Translations under genes and position numbers: made by a program
The notes under the pieces: model-generated
What the model was told of the DNA's origin: nothing
What the model saw: the letters and a program-made list of their open reading frames with translations, nothing else
Database searches by the model: none
Shown here: piece by piece, positions 48,500-57,309 of the stretch
Numbering within the stretch: the first letter of the stretch is position 1
Layout: the number at the start of each line of letters is the position of its first letter
Source: JACVRW01 sp963751835
Lineage (GTDB): Bacteria > Actinomycetota > Thermoleophilia > Solirubrobacterales > Thermoleophilaceae
Assembly: GCA_963751835.1 (NCBI GenBank)
Contig: CAVVWD010000027.1
Location: forward strand, 1 to 64,000
Direction: 5' to 3'
Length of the DNA stretch: 64,000 nt

Positions 48500-50905
48500 A
48501 TGCGCCCTGGACTCGTGGCCCTGGCGGCGGCTGGAGCAACCGCCGCCGCGTGCCTGACCGCGGCCCCCGCGGGCGCCGCCACCTACCCCGCCGGTTTCGA
48601 GGAGAGGACGATCGTCGGCGGTCTCGATCAGCCGGTCAGCATGGCCTGGGCTCCCGACGGGCGCCTCTTCATCATCGAGAAACCCGGCCGCCTGAAGGTG
48701 GTGGCCCCGGGCGCGACCCAGGCGACCACGATCCTCAACATCTCCGGCCGCGTCAATTCCTTCCACGACCGCGGCCTGCTGGGCCTGGCGCTCGACAGCA
48801 ACTTCGCGAGCAACGGGTTGCTCTACCTGTCCTACACCTACGACATTCAGCCGATGGTCGGCGACTCGGACGCCCCGATGGTCTCTCGCGTGGGGCGCTA
48901 CACGATCAGCGCGAACAATGTGGTATCGCCCGAGCAGGTTGTGCTCGGCTCGCACGTCGCCGGTCCCTGCCCGCCCCCCTCCAACACGCTCGATTGCATG
49001 CCCTCCAACGGGCTCTCGCATTCGATCGGCACGGTCCTCTCGGCTCCCGACGGGACACTCTGGATCGGCAACGGCGACGCGGCCGACTTCAACATCGTGG
49101 ACCCGCTCGCCTTCCGGACCTACGACGAGCGCAGCATGGCCGGCAAGATCCTCCACGTCGACCGCGACGGCCGCGGTCTCCCCGGCCACCCGTTCTGCCC
49201 GGGCGACGCCGATCTCACGCACGTCTGCACCAAGATCCACTCGCAGGGCTTCCGCAACCCCTTCCGCTTCAAGCTGCGTCCCAACGGCTCGCTGACGGTC
49301 GCCGACGTCGGCTGGGGCCAGCGCGAGGAGGTGAACCTGATCGCGGCGGGCGGGAGGAGCTACGGCTGGCCCTGCTACGAGGGCACGATCCGGACGGGCG
49401 GCTACGGGGACCGCCCCGAGTGCGTGCCCGAGTACGCGAAGGAGGGCACGGCGGCCGCCCACCTCGGACCCCAGCACGACTACCAACACACGGCCAGCGG
49501 CAACGCCGTCATGGCCGGGCCCGAGTACACGGCCGTGGAGTACCCGGCCGCCTACCGCGGCGACATCTTCTTCGCCGACTACGCGGCCGGCTTCATCAGC
49601 CGTCTGAAGCTCGGCGCGTCCGGTCAGGTGGCCTCCGTCGAGGCGTTTGCGACCGACTGGGTGGGCGTGGACCTCGCGGCCACTCCCAACGGCGATCTTG
49701 CCTTTCCGGACTTTCAGGGAGCGATCAAGAGGGTCGTCTACACGCCGTCGAATCGCTCGCCGAGCGCGGTCCTGAACGCCACGCCGACCAGGGGCCCCGC
49801 CCCGCTGCCGGTGCAGTTCGACGCCGCGGGCTCGAGCGATCCGAACGGCGACCCGCTCTCCTACGACTGGGACTTCGGCGACGGCACGCCGCACAGCTCG
49901 GTGCGCAACCCGGCGCACACCTACACGCAGCGGGGCGTCTACAGCGCGCGTCTGACCGTGAGCGACGGCCGCGGGCTGAGTGACACGGAGACCGTCTCGA
50001 TCGCCGTGGGCCTGGATCCCCCCACCGCGAGCATCACGAGCCCGGCGAACGGGTCCCTGTATCGAGACGGGCAGACGATCCAGTTGCGCGGTACGGCCAC
50101 GGACACGGAGGACGGCCAGCTCCCGGCCTCGGCCTACCGGTGGACCGTCCGACTCCACCACGGCGGGCACATCCACCTTGTGAACACGTACACGGGGGTG
50201 GTTGCGCCGAGCTTCACCGCCCTCAACGACCACGACGCCGACTCCTACTACAACATCGAGTTGCAGGTCACCGATTCGCACGGCCTCGGGGGCTCGCACA
50301 GCATCGAGCTCCGGCCTGAGACGGTTGGCCTCGCGCTCACGAGCGCGCCACCCGGAGCGCCCCTCAGCTACAGCGGCATCCAGGGCTTCGACCCCATGTT
50401 CAGGACGGCGGCGATCGGCTACCGCACGACCATCTCGGCCGCTGACCGCTTCCTCTCGGGTGGCCGGGAGTGGGTCTTCGACCATTGGTCGGACGGGGGT
50501 GCCCGGGTCCACGACGTTACGGTCCCGGCGAGCGCCGTCACCCTCACCGCTGTCTACCGGGGCGTCGGCGGCACGGGCCCCGGGAGTCCCACCAATTCTC
50601 CGGTGTCGCGCGCCGGGCGCGACGTCCTGGCGCCCAGGGTGCGAATCACCGCCCCCGCGCGGCGCGCGACAGTAGCGGGCAGGATCCGGGTGCGGGCCAT
50701 CGCTTCAGACAACGTCGGCGTCAGAGCGGTGCGGTTCAAACTCGACGGCAAGCGCCTCGGGCGGCCCGATTCGAGCTCTCCGTTCCGCTTGCGCTGGGAC
50801 ACGCGTACGGTGAGGAACGGACCGCACCGGTTGACGGCGGTGGCACGCGATGCCGCCGGCAATGCGACCACCTCCCGGGTCGTCCGGTTCAGGGTGCGGA
50901 ACTGA
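48500..50905 (+). CDS. Secreted PQQ-type sugar dehydrogenase with PKD and Ig-like domains
   Basis: 801 residues. Signal peptide MRPGLVALAAAGATAAACLT ending AGA. Six-bladed propeller (about 30-415): GLDQPVSMAWAPDGRLFIIE KPGRLKVV, HDRGLLGLALDSNF, SIGTVLSAPDGTLWIGNGDA, QGFRNPFRFKLRPNG, WGQREEVNLIAAGGRSYGWP CYEG. PKD domain (about 425-505): FDAAGSSDPNGDPLSYDWDF GDGTPHSS. Then a beta domain and a C-terminal Ig-like domain (SDNVGVRAVRFKLDGKRLG, ending VRFRVRN). Related aldose/sorbosone dehydrogenases oxidise sugars outside the cell. PKD and Ig parts suggest binding to polysaccharide or surfaces. Confidence 0.9.
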   Translation: MRPGLVALAAAGATAAACLTAAPAGAATYPAGFEERTIVGGLDQPVSMAWAPDGRLFIIEKPGRLKVVAPGATQATTILNISGRVNSFHDRGLLGLALDSNFASNGLLYLSYTYDIQPMVGDSDAPMVSRVGRYTISANNVVSPEQVVLGSHVAGPCPPPSNTLDCMPSNGLSHSIGTVLSAPDGTLWIGNGDAADFNIVDPLAFRTYDERSMAGKILHVDRDGRGLPGHPFCPGDADLTHVCTKIHSQGFRNPFRFKLRPNGSLTVADVGWGQREEVNLIAAGGRSYGWPCYEGTIRTGGYGDRPECVPEYAKEGTAAAHLGPQHDYQHTASGNAVMAGPEYTAVEYPAAYRGDIFFADYAAGFISRLKLGASGQVASVEAFATDWVGVDLAATPNGDLAFPDFQGAIKRVVYTPSNRSPSAVLNATPTRGPAPLPVQFDAAGSSDPNGDPLSYDWDFGDGTPHSSVRNPAHTYTQRGVYSARLTVSDGRGLSDTETVSIAVGLDPPTASITSPANGSLYRDGQTIQLRGTATDTEDGQLPASAYRWTVRLHHGGHIHLVNTYTGVVAPSFTALNDHDADSYYNIELQVTDSHGLGGSHSIELRPETVGLALTSAPPGAPLSYSGIQGFDPMFRTAAIGYRTTISAADRFLSGGREWVFDHWSDGGARVHDVTVPASAVTLTAVYRGVGGTGPGSPTNSPVSRAGRDVLAPRVRITAPARRATVAGRIRVRAIASDNVGVRAVRFKLDGKRLGRPDSSSPFRLRWDTRTVRNGPHRLTAVARDAAGNATTSRVVRFRVRN

Positions 50906-50922
50906 CGCGGTCGTCTCGGGCG

Positions 50923-51183
50923 TTAGCGCTCGAGCGCCGCACCGGCGTCGTAGAGCTTGACCACGCGCACCGCGCCCGGCGCGGCCGCGTCGAGGCACAG
51001 CTCGCAGAGCACGCACTCGTCGAGGTTCGCGCGCACGATCTCCACCCCGTCGTCGCCCGCGGCGAAGATGTCGACCGGGCAGGCTTCCTCGAGCTTCTTC
51101 GCGAGCTCGGCGTCCACGCGCGCCTCGGGGGACACCTCGACGTCGATGAAGATGCCGTGCTTCTCTCCGGGCTCAACGCTCAC
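50923..51183 (-). CDS. Ferredoxin-like protein retaining one cluster site
   Basis: 86 residues from GTG 51183, overlapping the sucD-like stop (GTGA). Cys-35 is in EEACPVDIF, and Cys-57, -60 and -63 form CVLCELC. In bacterial 2[4Fe-4S] ferredoxins the Cys-Pro of the first motif and the C-x2-C-x2-C of the second together hold cluster II; exactly these four remain, while the other four are gone. So one [4Fe-4S] cluster is expected. Such proteins accept electrons from, or serve as subunits of, oxidoreductases. Its place behind an acyl-CoA ligase is unusual. Confidence 0.75.
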   Translation of the reverse strand: MSVEPGEKHGIFIDVEVSPEARVDAELAKKLEEACPVDIFAAGDDGVEIVRANLDECVLCELCLDAAAPGAVRVVKLYDAGAALER

Positions 51184-52097
51184 GCGGTCACCCCAATCCG
51201 CTCCTTGACGAGGTCGGGGATCTCGGCGATCTCCTCGGCCACCACGATCCCGGCGGACGCAAGGCGCGCGATCTTCTCCGCAGCGGTGTCCTCCTTGCCC
51301 TCGACGATCGTGCCGGCGTGGCCGAAGCTCATCCCCGGCATCTCGTCCATGAAGCGCCCCGCCATGAATGCCACGATCGGCAGGCGCGAGTTGTTGTCGG
51401 TCACCCAGCGCGCAAGCTCGGCCTCCATGCGCCCGCCAGGCTCGGTGTAGATCACGATCGCCTGGGTCTGCTCGTCGGCCTCGAACAGCGGCATCAACTC
51501 GGCGTAGGTGGAGCCGATGATCGCGTCGCCGCCGATCGAGACGGCGGTGGACTGGCCGAGCCCGGCCGCGCTGAGCGTCGAGGACATCTCTGTCGTCATG
51601 CCGCCGGAGCGCGAGATCACGCCGACGGGCCCGCTCGAGTAGGCCTTGGCGGCATCCCGCGCCGGCCCGCCTATGCCGCCCATCTTGATCACGTCGGGCA
51701 CGATGATCCCCAGGCAGTTGGGCCCGATGATGCGGGCGCCGCGCGTGCCGGCGAGCTCGACCATCTGCGCAACATCCCCGCGCGGGATCCGCTCGGTCAC
51801 GATCACGATCAGCTTGACGCCGTTCTCGATCGCCTCGAAGACGGCGTCCTTCGTGAACGCGGGGGGAACCGTCACGACCGAGCCGTCGATCGGCCCGCCG
51901 TGGTGCTCGACCGCCTGAGCGACCGTGTCGAACACCGGCACGCCGTGGACCTCGCGGCCCTTCCGGCCGGGGGTGACGCCGCCGACGATCTTCGCGCCGG
52001 CGCCGTAGTCGAGGCACTCGCGGGTGAGGTTGACCGCCTCGCGCCCGGTGATGCCCTGGACGATGAAGGTCGTGGTCGCGTCGATCAGGATCGACAT
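51180..52097 (-). CDS. sucD: Acyl-CoA ligase alpha subunit (SucD-like)
   Basis: 305 residues from ATG 52097, which shares its first base with the stop of the beta-subunit gene. Rossmann CoA-binding part: FIVQGITGREAVNLTRECLD YGAGAKIVGGVTPGRKG, VTVPPAFTKDAVFEAI, GARIIGPNCLGII; ligase part: VGVISRSGGMTTEMSSTLSA and the phospho-His loop MSFGHAGTIVEGKEDTAAEK. All residues needed for ATP-dependent CoA ligation are there. The substrate could be succinate (TCA cycle) or malate (malate thiokinase); the malyl-CoA lyase gene next door makes malate worth testing. Confidence 0.88.
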   Translation of the reverse strand: MSILIDATTTFIVQGITGREAVNLTRECLDYGAGAKIVGGVTPGRKGREVHGVPVFDTVAQAVEHHGGPIDGSVVTVPPAFTKDAVFEAIENGVKLIVIVTERIPRGDVAQMVELAGTRGARIIGPNCLGIIVPDVIKMGGIGGPARDAAKAYSSGPVGVISRSGGMTTEMSSTLSAAGLGQSTAVSIGGDAIIGSTYAELMPLFEADEQTQAIVIYTEPGGRMEAELARWVTDNNSRLPIVAFMAGRFMDEMPGMSFGHAGTIVEGKEDTAAEKIARLASAGIVVAEEIAEIPDLVKERIGVTA

Positions 52098-53308
52098 CAG
52101 GCGGGGGCTCCCTGGATCTTCACCACCGCCCGGCGTGCCGCCTCGTGCATCGACACGCTGCGGTCGCAGTACTCGACCCCGTACTTCTCGAGGATCTTGA
52201 AGCCCTGCTCCTCCCACGCGCCCGGGATGCGGAAGATCGCGATCTTCTCCGCGGGGTCGTAACCGAGCTCGAGGCAGGCCTTGATCACGCCGCGGGCCAC
52301 GATGTCCACGCGCGTGTTGGAGACGATCGACATCATCACGGCGATCTTGTCGACGCCCGGCTTCTGCAGCACCAGCTTGGCCAGGCCGCACGCCTTGCGC
52401 ACCGAGGGGTTGCCGCCGATCTCGCAGTAGTTGGCCGGGTGTCCGCCGTGGGCGCGGACGGCGTCGAAGAGCGTGAGCGAGCCGCCCCCGGCGCCGATCA
52501 CGAGGCCGAGGTCGCCGTCGAACTCGGTGACGTTGCCGGCCACGCCGCGGTGGTCCATCCCGTCGACCGCCTCGCCGGCCAGCTCGAACTCGGTGGGCTC
52601 GCGCGCCTCGCGTGTCTCCTCGTCGCCCACGCCGAGCTCCTCGAGCAGCGCGGCCTGGCGCGGACGCGCCTCGTTCTCCATCTCCATGTGGGCGTCGAGC
52701 GCGACGAACGAGCCATCGTCGAGCTCGCCCAGCGGGTTGACCTCGGCGAGCGTCATGTCGTGCTCGACGAACACGCGCGCCAGGCGCGTGAGGATCGGGG
52801 TGATGCGGTTGAGCTGGCGGCCGCTCACGCCGGTGGCGGCGATCACCTCCTTGGCCATGAAGTCGCTGAACGGCTCGATCGTCGAGAAGTGGCGGCGGCC
52901 GACCTTGTCGGGCTGCTCCTCGGCCACCTGCTCGATGTCGATGCCGCCGACCGGCGAGAAGATCAGCACCGGTCTCTTGCGGAGGCCGTCCCAGACGACT
53001 CCCGCGTAGTACTCCTGCTCGAGCGCGGCCTTGGGGTCGACGAGCACCCCGCGCGGCATGTGGCCGCCGATCTCGAGCTGGAGAATCGCCTCGGCGTGCT
53101 CGGCGGCCTCGTCGGCGCTCTCGGCGAACTTGACGCCGCCGGCCTTCATGCGCCCGCCGCTCAGCACCTGCGACTTGATCACGGTCGGCCCGCCGATCCG
53201 GTGCGCGATCTCGCGTGCCTCCTGCGGCGTGGTGGCGAACCCGAAGTCGGTTACCGGGATGCCCGCGCGCTTGACGATCTCGCGGGCCTCGTACTCGAAG
53301 AACCTCAT
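52097..53308 (-). CDS. sucC: Acyl-CoA ligase beta subunit (SucC-like)
   Basis: 403 residues. ATP-grasp domain with MRFFEYEAREIVKRAGIPVT, VIKSQVLSGGRMKAGGVKFA, LVDPKAALEQEYYAGVVWDG and the Mg ligands in TLAEVNPLGELDDGSFVALD AHMEMENEARPRQ; the ligase CoA part has GAGGGSLTLFDAVRAHGGHP ANYCEIGGNPS. The N-terminus (FFEYEAREIVKRAGIPV) and several loops depart from the standard housekeeping SucC (DLxEYQAKELF), suggesting a specialised paralogue. First gene of sucC-sucD-ferredoxin with 1- and 4-base overlaps. Confidence 0.88.
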   Translation of the reverse strand: MRFFEYEAREIVKRAGIPVTDFGFATTPQEAREIAHRIGGPTVIKSQVLSGGRMKAGGVKFAESADEAAEHAEAILQLEIGGHMPRGVLVDPKAALEQEYYAGVVWDGLRKRPVLIFSPVGGIDIEQVAEEQPDKVGRRHFSTIEPFSDFMAKEVIAATGVSGRQLNRITPILTRLARVFVEHDMTLAEVNPLGELDDGSFVALDAHMEMENEARPRQAALLEELGVGDEETREAREPTEFELAGEAVDGMDHRGVAGNVTEFDGDLGLVIGAGGGSLTLFDAVRAHGGHPANYCEIGGNPSVRKACGLAKLVLQKPGVDKIAVMMSIVSNTRVDIVARGVIKACLELGYDPAEKIAIFRIPGAWEEQGFKILEKYGVEYCDRSVSMHEAARRAVVKIQGAPA

Positions 53309-53472
53309 GAGGGGCCGGGAACCCTACCGAGCCGCATGGGCCGGCCGCACTCGCTCTGGCCGCCCGATTCCCTCAACGATCCCGCCTTGGTGTCGTCAGA
53401 CGACATCAAGTCGGGCTCGTAGCGGCGGTTCGGTGGATGGCGGCGCGCAGCGGCCATTCGCCGAAGCGCGTC

Positions 53473-54537
53473 CTAAGCCCGCGCCGCCTCGAGCTCGTAT
53501 GCCTCGGCCAGCTCCGGGTCCTTGCGGGCCAGCATCTCGGCAAGGTCGACCATCACCCGGCACTGCTTCCAGGTGGCGTCGTCCTGCATCTTGCCGTCGA
53601 TCATGTGGACGCCGCGGCCGTCGGGGATCGCCTCGATCACCTTCTTCGCGAACTTGACCTCCTCGGGATCCGGCGAGAAGACCTTCTTGGCGATGTCGAT
53701 CTGCACCGGGTGGAGCGACCACGCCCCGACGCAGCCGAGCAGGAAGGCGGCGCGGAACTGGGTCTCGCAACCCTCGACGTCCCGGATATCGCCGTAGGGC
53801 CCATAGAAGGGCAGGATGCCGGCGCCGGCGCAGGCATCGACCATGCGCGCGATCGAGTAGTGCCACGGGTCCTGCTGCGCCGTGGCGCGCGGCGCCTCGG
53901 GGTCGTCGGGCGATGGGTCCTCGATCACCCGGTAGCCCGGGTGCCCGCCGCCCACGCGCGTCGTCTTCATGCGCCGGTTGGCCGCAAGGTCCGCGGGGCC
54001 GAAGCTCATGCCCTGCATGCGCGGGCTGGCGGTGGCGATCTCCTCAAGGTTGGTCACGCCCTGCGCGGTCTCGAGGATCGCGTGGACGAGGATCGGCCGC
54101 TCGAGCCCGGTCTTGGCCTCGAGCTGGGCGAGCAGGCGGTCGACGTAGTGGATGTCCCAAGCGCCCTCGACCTTCGGGACCATCACGACCTCGAGCCGCT
54201 CGCCGATCGCGGCCACGACCTGGGTCAGGTCGTCCAGCACCCACGGGCTCTCGAGCGAGTTGACGCGCGTCCACAGCGCCGTCTCGCCGAGCTCCATCTC
54301 GCGGCCGACCCGAATGAGCCCCTCGCGCGCGGCCTCCTTGCGCTCCACCGGGATCGCGTCCTCCAGGTTGCCGAGCAGGATGTCCACCTTGGGCGCGATC
54401 TCCGGTGCCTTGGCGACCATCTTCTCGTTCGAGAAGTCGAGGAAATGGATCATCCGCGAGGGCTTGACGGGGATCTCGCGGAGCGGTTCAGGGGCGTCTA
54501 TCGCGAGCGGCTTGAAGAAGTCGCGGGGGTTGCGCAT
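53473..54537 (-). CDS. mcl: HpcH/HpaI-type malyl-CoA/beta-methylmalyl-CoA lyase family
   Basis: 354 residues. TIM-barrel citrate-lyase-beta fold: RMIHFLDFSNEKMVAKAPEI, LLGNLEDAIPVERKEAAREG, RVNSLESPWVLDDLTQV, VVMVPKVEGAWDIHYVDRLL, the Mg-binding Glu in HAILETAQGVTNLEEIATAS, the Asp in QGMSFGPADLAANRRM and GAWSLHPVQIDIAKKVFSPD. The length and the insert with GGGHPGYRVIEDPSPDDPE place it with Mcl1-type lyases rather than CitE. Splits malyl-CoA to acetyl-CoA and glyoxylate, or methylmalyl-CoA to propionyl-CoA and glyoxylate. It diverges from a MaoC hydratase. Confidence 0.85.
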   Translation of the reverse strand: MRNPRDFFKPLAIDAPEPLREIPVKPSRMIHFLDFSNEKMVAKAPEIAPKVDILLGNLEDAIPVERKEAAREGLIRVGREMELGETALWTRVNSLESPWVLDDLTQVVAAIGERLEVVMVPKVEGAWDIHYVDRLLAQLEAKTGLERPILVHAILETAQGVTNLEEIATASPRMQGMSFGPADLAANRRMKTTRVGGGHPGYRVIEDPSPDDPEAPRATAQQDPWHYSIARMVDACAGAGILPFYGPYGDIRDVEGCETQFRAAFLLGCVGAWSLHPVQIDIAKKVFSPDPEEVKFAKKVIEAIPDGRGVHMIDGKMQDDATWKQCRVMVDLAEMLARKDPELAEAYELEAARA

Positions 54538-54576
54538 GCGCGGCGGAATCTACCTACCACTAGGATTGCGCGGCCC

Positions 54577-55101
54577 ATGGCAGACACCCAGACGCAAGGA
54601 ATCGAGACGAGCCAAGCGGCCCGCGAAGCGTCCGGCGCGCGGCAGTATGGGCGCTACCTGGAGGAGTTCGAGGTCGGGGCGGTGTACAAGCACTGGCCCG
54701 CCAAGACCGTCACGGAGGCGGACGACCATCTCTTCTGCCTGCTCACGATGAACCACCACCCGCTGCACATCAACGACGTGTACGCGGCAGAGTCACAGCA
54801 GGGACGCAACGTGGTGGTGGGGCCGCTCGTCTACTCGCTCGCGCTCGGCATGTCGGTCGCGGACGTGTCCGGCAAAGCCATCGCAAATCTCGTCACCGAG
54901 GAGCTCTCGCACCCGGCGCCTGTCTTCCACGGCGACACGCTGTTCGCGGAGTCGGAAGTGCTCGAGGTGCGGCCGTCGGGGTCCAAGCCGGACCGCGGGA
55001 TCGTGAAGGTGCATACCCGTGTGCTCAACCAGGACGGCACGCTGGTGGCGGAGTTCAAGCGGGCTGTGCTTGTGCCGCGGCGAACTCCGGGCGATCAGTA
55101 G
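54577..55101 (+). CDS. MaoC-family hydratase, probably mesaconyl-CoA hydratase
   Basis: 174 residues from ATG 54577. Hot-dog fold: GRYLEEFEVGAVYKHWPAKT VTEADDHLFCLLTMNHHPLH INDVYA carries the hydratase motif (N-H-x-P-L-H with the following Asp), then VVVGPLVYSLALGMSVADVS and PAPVFHGDTLFAESEVLEVR, VKVHTRVLNQDGTLVAEFKR. Such proteins hydrate mesaconyl-CoA to beta-methylmalyl-CoA, the substrate of the lyase encoded divergently 39 bp away. A TAGGAT box at about 54561 just before the ATG suggests a very short leader. Confidence 0.82.
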   Translation: MADTQTQGIETSQAAREASGARQYGRYLEEFEVGAVYKHWPAKTVTEADDHLFCLLTMNHHPLHINDVYAAESQQGRNVVVGPLVYSLALGMSVADVSGKAIANLVTEELSHPAPVFHGDTLFAESEVLEVRPSGSKPDRGIVKVHTRVLNQDGTLVAEFKRAVLVPRRTPGDQ

Positions 55102-55119
55102 CGCCCGAGCGGGCCCATC

Positions 55120-55896
55120 GTGATCGACCTCCACTGTCATGTGCTGCCGGGGGTGGATGACGGGCCGGCCGGGCTCGACGACTCGCTGGACCTCGCACGG
55201 GTGGCGGCGGCCGAGGGTACCCGGAAGCTGGTCGCGACCCCCCACGTGAACTACCGCTACCCGACCTCGGCAGCGACGATGCTCGACGCGGTGGAACGGC
55301 TTAACGGCGCGCTGCGCGAGGCCGAGATCCCTGTGGAGGTGGCGCCCGGCGCGGAGATCGCGCACGACGCGCTCCCCGGCCTCGACGACGCGGAGTTACA
55401 CGCGCTCAGGCTCGGCGGCGGGTCCTATCTGCTGCTGGAGGCGCCGCTCAGCGCTGTCGGCGGCGATTTCGAGGACGCCGTGGCTGAGCTCCAGGGCCGC
55501 GAATTCGGTGTGGTGCTCGCGCACCCGGAGCGCTGCCCGTCCTTCCACCGTGACACCGAGCGCCTCGCCAGGCTGGTGGGCCGCGGCGCGCTGTGCTCGG
55601 TGACCTCCTCGGCGTTCACCGGCCGCTTCGGCAAGCCGGTGCGCCAGCTGGCGGAGCGGCTGCTGGTCGGCGGGCTCGTGCACGACGTGGCCTCCGACGC
55701 GCACGACGCCGAGCGCCGTCCGCCGCTGCTGCGCTCGAACCTGGTGGCCTCCGAGCGACACCTGCCCGGCATCGCGGGCCAAATCGACTGGTTGACCGAG
55801 ACGGCTCCCGCCGCGATCCTCAGCGGGGAGCCGCTGCCGGCCGCCCCGGCCCTTCCCGCCCGCCGCCGAACCCGGCGGTTCAGCTGGTCGCGGTAG
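55120..55896 (+). CDS. CpsB/YwqE-type PHP tyrosine phosphatase
   Basis: 258 residues from GTG 55120. PHP metal motifs: MIDLHCHVLPGVDDGPAGLD, LVATPHVNYRYP, VEVAPGAEIAHD, GVVLAHPERCPSFHRDTERL and VHDVASDAHDAERRP. This set is that of manganese-dependent protein-tyrosine phosphatases of capsule loci (CpsB, YwqE). It would dephosphorylate the tyrosine tail of the BY-kinase encoded at 57310-58842, setting polymer length. Its end overlaps the convergent ligase gene by 17 bp. Confidence 0.9.
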   Translation: MIDLHCHVLPGVDDGPAGLDDSLDLARVAAAEGTRKLVATPHVNYRYPTSAATMLDAVERLNGALREAEIPVEVAPGAEIAHDALPGLDDAELHALRLGGGSYLLLEAPLSAVGGDFEDAVAELQGREFGVVLAHPERCPSFHRDTERLARLVGRGALCSVTSSAFTGRFGKPVRQLAERLLVGGLVHDVASDAHDAERRPPLLRSNLVASERHLPGIAGQIDWLTETAPAAILSGEPLPAAPALPARRRTRRFSWSR

Positions 55897-57274
55897 GGGC
55901 GGCGGCGCGCGCCCTGCGAGCCTCAGGGAGCTGGTGCCACGCTGCGCCGATCCAGCCGAGCAGAGCCCCGAATGCGGTCGTTAAGCGCGGGTCGATGCCG
56001 ACGAACGAGGCGGTCAACTCGACGATCACGAGCGCGACGAGGCCACCGACTGCCGCCAACCCCGCCGCGCGGATCAGCCCCTCGGGGTGCTGGCGCCAAA
56101 CCATGAACGCTGTCCACACCGCCATCGCGATCAGCCATAGGTAGGTGATAACTCCGAGGATGCCGAGTTTGAGCCAGTACCAGAGCAGGACCACGTGGAT
56201 GTAGTTTCGGTCGTGCTCCTCCGCGAGGGGCTCGCGTGCGGACCAAGGAACGCTCACGCCGAGCCCGGTGATGGGGTGGTCGCGCAGCTCGCTGATCACG
56301 TTTCGCTGCTCGTCGACGCGGTAGCGATCCGCACGCGAAGCGGTGAGCTCGCTGGGCTGGATCGAGCGCGCCCGCGTGGCGATTGGGCTCTCCGGTCCAA
56401 CGACGAGCGTCAAGGCCAGCGCCAGAAGCGCCCCGACGGCCCCGATCGCGAGCACGGTACGCGAGCGCCGCCGGCTTCCCAGCACCAGCACGAGCACCAG
56501 CGCGAAGGCCCCGGCGATCCAAAACGAGCGCCGGTAGGAGAGGAGCAGCGCCGCGAGCGCCAGTGGGACGGTCCAGAGCACCCAGCCGGGGAGCTGAACG
56601 TCACGCACGCGCGCCGCGAGCACGGTGAGGAGCAGGAGTAAGAGCAGCCAGTTCGCGAGCGGCTCGTAATAGGTGATCGTGCCGCCCTCGACCGAGAGCC
56701 CGACGCCGGCGGCGATCGCGAGCAGCCCGGTGACCGCCTTGAACGCTGCCAGCCCCGCCGCTCCGCCGAGGAAGGCGCGCAGCGAGGCGTCGTCGCGGAG
56801 CAGGTTGACCACCAGCAGTGGCAGAAGCAGCATGTAGCGCGAAGCGGATCGCGGAACGAGCGAGGTCGTCCACCGGTGCGCCCGCGAAATAGCCGGTGGC
56901 GAGTCCGCCTGCGCACGCGAGCGCGAAGGCCAGCAGCGGCAAGCGTCATCGGCCCGATTCCGCGTGGGTGGCTCCTCGTCCGAACCAGCTCGAAGGCCGT
57001 TCCGGCGACGAGGATGCCCAGCAGCAGGTCGGGTGCGGTCAGGCCAGGGAGGAGGGGGGCAGACCGGCTCGTAGACGCTGGGGCCGATTGGCAGGAGCCC
57101 GACCGGGTCGACCTCGACAACGACGACCAGTCCGAGCAGCGCCGCCAGTGCGATCTTGGGAGCGCTGATCAGGTAGGCGGCCAACAGGCCGGCCAGCGGC
57201 AGCAGCGCCGCCACCGGTCCCGCTCGCTCCATGGCCAAAAGGAAGGCGAGCCCAGTCCCCGCGCCGAGGACCAC
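55880..57274 (-). pseudogene. O-antigen ligase/polymerase family protein with three frame changes
   Basis: 464 codons with one continuous frame, but the part at about 57055-56835 is membrane-like only if two other frames are used: after PVGLLPIGPSVYEPVCPPP the sense passes to LPGLTAPDLLLGILVAGTAF ELVRTRSHPRG, then at about 56945 to PLLAFALACAGGLATGYFAG APVDD, and near 56835 back to MLLLPLLVVNLLRDDASLRA. The three shifts add up to a whole codon. The rest is a Wzy_C/O-antigen-ligase protein with about ten helices and the loop RNVISELRDHPITGLGVSVP. One shift is in a G6 run. Either sequence error or a gene with a scrambled middle. Confidence 0.7.
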
Positions 57275-57309
57275 CGCGGCGGCTCCCGGAGCGGCGAGGC
57301 GAGCGACGT

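Noticed and set aside
48395..50512. A 705-codon open frame on the minus strand
   Set aside because: It lies opposite the sugar dehydrogenase gene, which has signal peptide, propeller motifs and PKD domain; the antisense translation is Arg/Val/Ala-rich without motifs, as expected for shadows in GC-rich DNA.
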